DNA of 18,800 nt from the NCBI GenBank assembly GCA_937901285.1, contig CALCHI010000303.1:1-18800 (forward strand), in the 5' to 3' direction. Below, piece by piece: positions 13,883 through 18,800 of this stretch. Source of the DNA: UBA8437 sp003445035. Lineage in GTDB: Bacteria > Planctomycetota > Planctomycetia > Planctomycetales > Planctomycetaceae. Numbering within the stretch: the stretch's first letter is position 1; each line of letters starts with the position of its first letter. The notes under the pieces are model-generated. The model did not search any database, was not told the origin of the DNA, and saw only the letters and a list, made by a program, of their open reading frames with translations. The translations under genes were made by a program, and so were the position numbers.

Positions 13883-15256
13883 TTACACCAACAACTGGGG
13901 CTGGGTGTCGCCGGCGGGGACGATGCGATACGGCCGGTCGAGCCGGTCGTGGATTTCGCCGTTGTGTGCGATTCCCAGGCAGCCAAACAGGGTCGAGATG
14001 ATGTCGCCGGGGACCAGTGGATCTGCAGCAGGAAAGCCGCCGATGGGATCGCTGCGGCCGTAGATCAGCCCGGAACGAAACCCGCCGCCGACCATCATCA
14101 GGCTGTAACAGAAATTCCAATGGTCACGACCCGCCTTGGCGTTGATCTTGGGTGTGCGTCCGAAATCGCCGAAAATCCCGACGATGGTCCGTTCGAGCAT
14201 CCCGCGGCGGTTCAGATCTTCGATCAGGCTGCTGGCGGCAGCGTCGAACTGTGGCAGCAGGCTGCCCTTGAGTCGGCCGAAGTTATTGGTGTGAGTGTCC
14301 CAGGTGGCGTTGGCGTCCGGGGCCCAGGCGATTGTCACCAGCCGGGTACCCGCCTCGATCAACCGCCTCGCCAACAGCGTGCTCTGACCGTAGATGTTTC
14401 GGCCGTAGGCCTCTCTGGTTGCGGCCGGCTCCTCGAAGAGCCGAAATGCTCGCTGGGTTTGCTCGGATGTCAGCAGGTCCAGTGCCCGGGCCTGGAAACT
14501 GTTCATCGCGGTGGTGGCCCGGTCGTTGGTGCCCAGGCCGGCACGTCGGTTGAGGTCGTCGAAGAGCCGTCGGCGGACCGAGAGCCTTTGGGCCGAGACT
14601 CCGGTGCGGAGGGTCAACTCCGGGACGCCAAAGTCCTTGCTGTTGGGGTCACGCAGTACGAACAGAGGATCGTGGGCCCTGCCGAGAAATCCGCCGAAGA
14701 AACCCGGTTGCGGTGGCCCACCTCGGCCCTCCTGGGTCATGTAGGGCAACGTCACATGCGGAACAACCACGCGTTGAGGTGGTCGGAGCAGAGTGAGGAT
14801 CGATCCCGGTGAGGGGTGATCGGTCTGTTTGGTGCCGCCGCCCTGTTCACCCCGGTCGTGGCCAGTCAATGAGCAGTAGACCGCTGCCGCGTGAGCGTTG
14901 TTGACGCTGTGGTGCATCGAGCGGACAATTGTCGCGCGGTGCATGTGGCGAGCGAGTTTCGGCATCAGCGATCCGACCCGGTAGCCGGGGATCGACGAAC
15001 CGATTGTGCCAAATTCTCCACGGATGGCGTCGGGAGCATCCGGCTTGGGGTCCCACATGTCCAGGTGAGGGGGGCCACCGTTGAGGTGGATCAGGATGCA
15101 GGCATCGGCGGTGGGCTGTCCACCCTTGGCTTGCGTGGTTTCACGGGCCGAAAGCAATCCCGGTAACGTGGCTCCGGTCAGCCCCAGCGCACCAACTTGG
15201 AGCAGGTCGCGGCGCGAGACCGCGGGATGTCCGGCAATGGATGACGGGGCGCTCAT
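13883..15256 (-). CDS. DUF1501 family protein with Tat signal
   Basis: The 457-residue protein begins with a twin-arginine signal (SRRDLLQ at residues 14-20, followed by VGALGLTGATLPGLL), so it is exported folded. The rest matches the DUF1501 family, which is abundant in planctomycetes and related to the alkaline-phosphatase/sulfatase fold. Seen here are HLNGGPPHLDMWDPKP, MHHSVNNAHAAA, TIAWAPDANATWDTH and IFGDFGRTPKIN. The His and Asp residues in these blocks are probably metal ligands. The exact substrate is unknown. In planctomycetes such genes are often paired with DUF1549/DUF1553 genes; none is next to this one. It follows the LLM oxidoreductase by 58 bases on the same strand. Confidence 0.92.
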   Translation of the reverse strand: MSAPSSIAGHPAVSRRDLLQVGALGLTGATLPGLLSARETTQAKGGQPTADACILIHLNGGPPHLDMWDPKPDAPDAIRGEFGTIGSSIPGYRVGSLMPKLARHMHRATIVRSMHHSVNNAHAAAVYCSLTGHDRGEQGGGTKQTDHPSPGSILTLLRPPQRVVVPHVTLPYMTQEGRGGPPQPGFFGGFLGRAHDPLFVLRDPNSKDFGVPELTLRTGVSAQRLSVRRRLFDDLNRRAGLGTNDRATTAMNSFQARALDLLTSEQTQRAFRLFEEPAATREAYGRNIYGQSTLLARRLIEAGTRLVTIAWAPDANATWDTHTNNFGRLKGSLLPQFDAAASSLIEDLNRRGMLERTIVGIFGDFGRTPKINAKAGRDHWNFCYSLMMVGGGFRSGLIYGRSDPIGGFPAADPLVPGDIISTLFGCLGIAHNGEIHDRLDRPYRIVPAGDTQPQLLV

Positions 15257-15314
15257 CAGGACATTAAACCACAGCGGCTCGCCGTTGGGAACGTGGATCT
15301 CGGGGCTCGGAAAA

Positions 15315-16418
15315 TTAGGCCGTCACACCGACCGCCCGGTTGAAGGCCGGCATCAATTCGTGGGCGAACAACTCCATGCTTCGGACCCAGGACGCCTTGT
15401 CGTCCCAGTCGTAGCTCATTAACACGAGCGTGCCGAAACCACCGGTTTCTTCCCACACTCTCAACAGCCGTTCCAGTACGGTGTCCACGTCTCCGGCGAT
15501 GATCTGCTCGGTCATGAGAAAATCAAGATTGCACTCGGCGTCAGGCATGTCCGGGTCACGCTTGTAGATCTTGCGGCCCAGTCCCTTGTCGAAGAGTCGG
15601 CCGATGTACTCGTAGTTGCGGCCCAGCGAATTGGTTCGGGCCAGTTGTTCGGCCTCGGCGGTGGTGTCGGCCAGGAAGATAGAACGGGCGACTTTGAAGT
15701 CACTTCGCGACGGTGTTCGTCCGGACTCAATGGCTGCCGTTTCGTAGGTGTCCCAGAAGTTTTTCAGCACGTTGCCGGTGACCAGGCAGTGTCCGAATGG
15801 CTGGTATCCGGCGGCCCCGGCCATTTGCATGCTCGGGGAATTGCGACTCATGGCGGGGATGGCAATAGGTGGGTGAGGTTGTTGCAGCGGCTTGTGGACA
15901 AAGCCGATGCGGGTTTCGACGTCGACGTTGTCGACCAGGCGAATGTTCCAGAATTCGCCATCGAGTTCGTACGGCGGTTCGCCCGACCACAGCGCCAGGA
16001 TCATCTCGATCGACTCGGTCACCATTCGGGAATTGTTCTTCGGGTCGACGCCGTAGAGTTCCAGGTCCGCGGTGACGCTGCCGGCACCGAAGCAAAGATT
16101 CAGGCGTCCCTTGGAGAGATGGTCGAGGAAAGCCATGCGGCTGGCGACCGCGGCGGGATGGTGCTGGTTCAGGCAGATCGGGGCCGGGCCCATCCGGATC
16201 GACTGGGTCTCGCCCAGCGCCCGACAGATGAACATCTCGGGGCTGACGATGTTCTCGAACTGCATCGTGTGGTGTTCACCGATCCAGAATTCCGAGAAGC
16301 CCAGTTGCTCGGCCAGGACGATCAGTTCCAGGTCTTCGTCGTAACATTGGCCCAACGGCTTGTCGGGGTCGTGAAATGGCATGATGAACATGCCGTGGTC
16401 GATGGCGGTCTCGGACAT
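15315..16418 (-). CDS. LLM-class flavin-dependent oxidoreductase (luciferase-like monooxygenase)
   Basis: The 367-residue protein is a bacterial-luciferase-like TIM barrel that would use reduced flavin or F420 to oxidise an unknown substrate in the cytoplasm. Family features are the N-terminal strand HGMFIMPF, LAEQLGFSEFWIGEHH (35-50), CLNQHHPAAVASRMAFLDHL, LCFGAGSV, the insertion after the fourth strand, and the C-terminal IIAGDVDTVLERLL, which corresponds to the usual GTPEEVAERL segment. No membrane segment or signal peptide is seen. The start at 16418 gives the expected N-terminus, but without a visible Shine-Dalgarno sequence. It heads a possible two-gene unit with the DUF1501 gene and diverges from the NHL-repeat gene. 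Confidence 0.9.
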   Translation of the reverse strand: MSETAIDHGMFIMPFHDPDKPLGQCYDEDLELIVLAEQLGFSEFWIGEHHTMQFENIVSPEMFICRALGETQSIRMGPAPICLNQHHPAAVASRMAFLDHLSKGRLNLCFGAGSVTADLELYGVDPKNNSRMVTESIEMILALWSGEPPYELDGEFWNIRLVDNVDVETRIGFVHKPLQQPHPPIAIPAMSRNSPSMQMAGAAGYQPFGHCLVTGNVLKNFWDTYETAAIESGRTPSRSDFKVARSIFLADTTAEAEQLARTNSLGRNYEYIGRLFDKGLGRKIYKRDPDMPDAECNLDFLMTEQIIAGDVDTVLERLLRVWEETGGFGTLVLMSYDWDDKASWVRSMELFAHELMPAFNRAVGVTA

Positions 16419-16454
16419 GATGACGGTCCAGGGGATCGGACGGTGAGTCTCGAC

Positions 16455-16482
16455 ATTTTGCGTTTTGCGTCGCTGACGTCAA
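16455..16482 (-). promoter_or_regulatory. Candidate promoter of the LLM oxidoreductase gene, with TGACGTCA palindrome
   Basis: On the minus strand TTGACG (16477-16482) and CAAAAT (16455-16460) are 16 bases apart. The -35 box matches at five of six positions and the -10 box at four. The perfect 8-base palindrome TGACGTCA (16474-16481) overlaps the -35 box, and a direct repeat of TTTTGCG occupies 16456-16469. The site lies about 35 bases upstream of the start codon. Confidence 0.38.
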
Positions 16483-16592
16483 ACCCGCGGGGTTCTGGCT
16501 CGAGGGGGGCGGCTTGATCAACTTCGCCGGTCGCGGTATCCCACCTGCGTGGCTATGGTGACTGGAGATTGGCCGGAAGCGGGAGACAGGTG

Positions 16593-17462
16593 ATGACAAC
16601 ACGAGTGGGACAGGGTGACTACCAGTACGAGGTGGTTAGCGATTGGGCAAAACTGCCCGAGGGCTGGACCTTCGGGTGGATTCCCGGTGTCGGGGTCGAC
16701 AGCAACGATCGCGTGATTGTCTCGAGCCGTAGCGAGCACATGTTGATCATCTTTGACACCGACGGCAACGTGATCGAATCGTGGGATGACACGGTGCTGG
16801 TCTCCGAAAATGCCCACGGTGTCTACATCGACGATCACGACAACATCTACTTGACCGAGTGGCTGGGGCACTGCGTCTACAAGTTCAACGCCGGCGGGGA
16901 GTTGCAATGGACGCTGGGAACTCCGGGCGTGCCGCGTCCTCCGGGCGTGCCGTTTAACCGGCCGACCGATCTGGCGATCGCCCCGGATGGCTGCCTGTTC
17001 GTCAGCGACGGTTACGTCAACCACAAGGTGCACAAGTTTTCACCCGACGGGGAACTGATCAAGAGTTGGGGGGAACCGGGCACGGGGCCCGGGCAGTTTG
17101 ACCTGGTGCACTCGGTCTGGATTGACAGCGATTACCGCGTCTACATCTGTGATCGTGAAAACAACCGGATCCAGTTGTTCGACGGTGAAGGCGAATTCCT
17201 GGAGGAATGGCCGGGCTATTTACGGCCAGACAAGCTGTGGTTCGATCAAGACGAGACGATTTTCATGGCCGAGGTTGGGCACCGAATGACAATTCTCGAT
17301 CGCCAGAACAACGTGCTCAGCCAATGGGGCGAGGCGGGAGACGAGCCGCACCAGTTTGTGGCCGCTCCACATGGCATCTGGGGAGACAGTCGAGGCGATC
17401 TTTACGTCAGTGAAGTCGCCGCCGCCGGCCTGATCAAGAAGTTCGTCCGCGTCAGGGACTAG
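16593..17462 (+). CDS. NHL-repeat beta-propeller protein (peptidyl-alpha-hydroxyglycine amidating lyase-like)
   Basis: The 289-residue protein is built from about six NHL-type blades, each with the pattern of a hydrophobic strand, D..GN.Y..D and a following strand. Examples are GVYIDDHDNIYLTEW (76-90), LAIAPDGCLFVSDG (127-140) and VWIDSDYRVYICDRENNRI (175-193). The closest known relatives are the six-bladed peptidyl-alpha-hydroxyglycine alpha-amidating lyase group, but the enzyme activity is not established for bacterial members; a binding or scaffold role is equally possible. There is no signal peptide. The ATG at 16593 is chosen because GGGAG lies seven bases upstream and the propeller begins soon after; a GTG one codon earlier is possible. 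Its stop is four bases from the stop of the convergent LRR gene. Confidence 0.85.
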   Translation: MTTRVGQGDYQYEVVSDWAKLPEGWTFGWIPGVGVDSNDRVIVSSRSEHMLIIFDTDGNVIESWDDTVLVSENAHGVYIDDHDNIYLTEWLGHCVYKFNAGGELQWTLGTPGVPRPPGVPFNRPTDLAIAPDGCLFVSDGYVNHKVHKFSPDGELIKSWGEPGTGPGQFDLVHSVWIDSDYRVYICDRENNRIQLFDGEGEFLEEWPGYLRPDKLWFDQDETIFMAEVGHRMTILDRQNNVLSQWGEAGDEPHQFVAAPHGIWGDSRGDLYVSEVAAAGLIKKFVRVRD

Positions 17463-17466
17463 CCGA

Positions 17467-18717
17467 TCAATCCCCGCGAAGACCGGACGGGGCCGGTGAG
17501 GCGAGCACACGACAGCCGGGTAGCCGTTTTCGGAGCAGGGTGATCGTTGTGGCTGCGGCTGGTGTGTTTCGAAGGTCCAGGCCTTTCAGACCGGGAAACC
17601 GGTTTGGGGTGATCGACTGCAGGGAGGCGTCGGTGACGAGGGTTCCCGAGAGCCTGAGGAACTTCAGCTGTTTGCGTGGAGAGGCGTCCAGCAGCAGTCG
17701 AAGTGCCTTGTTGTTCACCTTGCGGCATTCGTTGAGTGACAGGAGTTCGAGTTTGTCGAGTTGGGCCGCTGCTGCCAACAGTTTCGGGCCGGCGTCGGTG
17801 TTGTCGGCTTGAAGTTGCGTGAGATGTGGCAGGTGAGCGACGAGTGCCAGGCCACTGTCGGTCAGGCCGCCGCAACCGGAGATGTCGATTTCGGTCAGTG
17901 GAGGGGAATGGTCGATGAGACTGCCGAATCCCCGGTCAGTGATGCGTGTGCCGGCAAACACGACGTACTTGAGTTTCGGGAGTCCATGAAGGTGGCGAAA
18001 TCCTCGGTCAGTAATTCGAGACGGCAGTTCAATTCCTTCGAGTTCCACGGCATTGTGCAGCCGCAGGAGTCCTTCGTCTGAGATCTCGGTGCCCGAAAGT
18101 GCCAGCTTGCGGTTTCCAAGAACCCCGTGACTGGAATTGATCTGCAGCGTGGTGTGTCGGCCCGAGAGCGAGACGAGTGGCGGCAAAGTCACCGGAGTGT
18201 CCAGCAGGCTGACATCCTCGAGGCTGTCGATCTCTCCCACGGCAACAAGGCCCTCATCGGTGACCCGGTAGGACGAGTCGAGCACGAGGGTTTTCAATCG
18301 TGGAAAGCCGGACAGGTGTGAGAGTCCCCTGTCGGTGATCGCCGTGTGGACCAGCGAGAGTCTCTTGAGGCCTGCGAGGTTGACCAGGGCCGCGAGGTCG
18401 TCGTCGGTCACGTTCGATTCGTCAAGCACGAGATCCTCGAGGGTGGTGACTCGCGCGAGGCTGTCGATGGCAGCGGCGTTCAAGGTGCTTCCCGCGAGTT
18501 TCATCCACTTCGGTGCCCGGGTGCGTGTGTCAAAAACGGCACCAACCTGTTGAAGGGCATGGAGATCATTGCTCCGTTGCCACCTGGGGCGAGCCAGCAG
18601 GACAAACACCACGACGACGGCGGCCACTACCGCGATCAACCACATCCGGCCGGTCCGCCGTGGCGGAGGTGTTTTGGGGGCGGGTGCGTGATCGGTGGGC
18701 GGTGTGTCGCGAGACAT
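17467..18717 (-). CDS. Membrane-anchored leucine-rich-repeat protein
   Basis: The 416-residue protein has a short proline-rich cytoplasmic tail, one membrane segment (about 25-42, WLIAVVAAVVVVFVLLA), and then an LRR domain up to the end. RRTGR before the segment suggests that the tail stays inside and the LRRs face the periplasm. The repeats are of the cysteine-containing/RNI-like type, about 24-27 residues, with recurring cores such as LVLDESNVTDDDLAAL, LSLVHTAITDRGLSHL and VVFAGTRITDRGFGSL. One stretch (about 175-215) breaks the repeat period. No enzyme domain is attached. The function is unknown; LRRs usually bind proteins. The repeat style is the same as in the SecDF N-terminus at the other end of the window. 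The start codon at 18717 has no strong ribosome site. Confidence 0.88.
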   Translation of the reverse strand: MSRDTPPTDHAPAPKTPPPRRTGRMWLIAVVAAVVVVFVLLARPRWQRSNDLHALQQVGAVFDTRTRAPKWMKLAGSTLNAAAIDSLARVTTLEDLVLDESNVTDDDLAALVNLAGLKRLSLVHTAITDRGLSHLSGFPRLKTLVLDSSYRVTDEGLVAVGEIDSLEDVSLLDTPVTLPPLVSLSGRHTTLQINSSHGVLGNRKLALSGTEISDEGLLRLHNAVELEGIELPSRITDRGFRHLHGLPKLKYVVFAGTRITDRGFGSLIDHSPPLTEIDISGCGGLTDSGLALVAHLPHLTQLQADNTDAGPKLLAAAAQLDKLELLSLNECRKVNNKALRLLLDASPRKQLKFLRLSGTLVTDASLQSITPNRFPGLKGLDLRNTPAAATTITLLRKRLPGCRVLASPAPSGLRGD

Positions 18718-18800
18718 TGCGATCCAGCCTAGCGGCCGTCGCGATTGTCGGCCACGTCATGATCCGTCTTGACACCTGGGCCCGGACGGCCTGTAATCCG

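Noticed and set aside
13741..13986. N-terminal extension of the gap frame
   Set aside because: The GTG at 13740 has a strong GAGGAG ribosome site and gives the normal GAPDH N-terminus; the extension overlaps the DUF1501 gene.
13424..14812. Open frame of 462 codons on the plus strand
   Set aside because: It lies antisense to gap and the DUF1501 gene, both clearly recognised families; its translation is low-complexity, without motifs, and is expected from GC-rich third positions.
1..18800. CRISPR array, tRNA, rRNA, insertion sequence, prophage or defence island
   Set aside because: No repeat-spacer pattern, cloverleaf, transposase motif, integrase or known defence domain was seen; the window is mostly housekeeping and envelope genes.

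Overview
The window reads as chromosomal DNA of a planctomycete (phylum Planctomycetota), inferred from gene content because no rRNA is present. It is GC-rich and densely coded. It carries a Tat-exported DUF1501 protein, two proteins with the TDxGL type of leucine-rich repeat (LRR) common in that phylum, a large secreted two-domain alpha/beta-hydrolase, a soluble Hanks-type Ser/Thr kinase inside a metabolic operon, and several genes with weak or no Shine-Dalgarno sequence. No mobile element, CRISPR array, tRNA or rRNA was found.

Layout, left to right. (1) Positions 1-3312, plus strand: the 3' part of a fused secDF translocase gene that carries LRRs just before the first SecD motif; its 5' end lies outside the window. 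(2) 3346-6437, minus strand: dihydroorotase, an exported metallophosphoesterase, then a short-chain dehydrogenase, in that transcription order. (3) 6560-8740, plus strand: the exported two-domain alpha/beta-hydrolase, divergent from the dihydroorotase. (4) 8762-13740, minus strand: a tightly packed cluster in the order gap, rpe, degenerate histidine phosphatase, accD, protein kinase, tsaB. (5) 13883-16418, minus strand: an LLM-class flavin oxidoreductase followed by a DUF1501 protein. (6) 16593-17462, plus strand: an NHL beta-propeller protein. (7) 17467-18717, minus strand: a membrane-anchored LRR protein. The last 83 bases hold only the upstream region of that gene. No gene-free stretch exceeds about 175 bases.

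The most coherent unit is the gap-rpe-accD-kinase-tsaB cluster. It joins glycolysis, the pentose-phosphate or Calvin epimerase, fatty-acid initiation and tRNA t6A modification with a protein kinase and a phosphatase-fold protein that has lost its catalytic residues. Joint control is an inference from spacing (one 8-base overlap and gaps of 6, 8, 23 and 114 bases). The features most worth follow-up are the LRR-SecDF fusion and the catalytically dead phosphatase in this operon. I did not find a clear, complete new defence or biosynthetic system.
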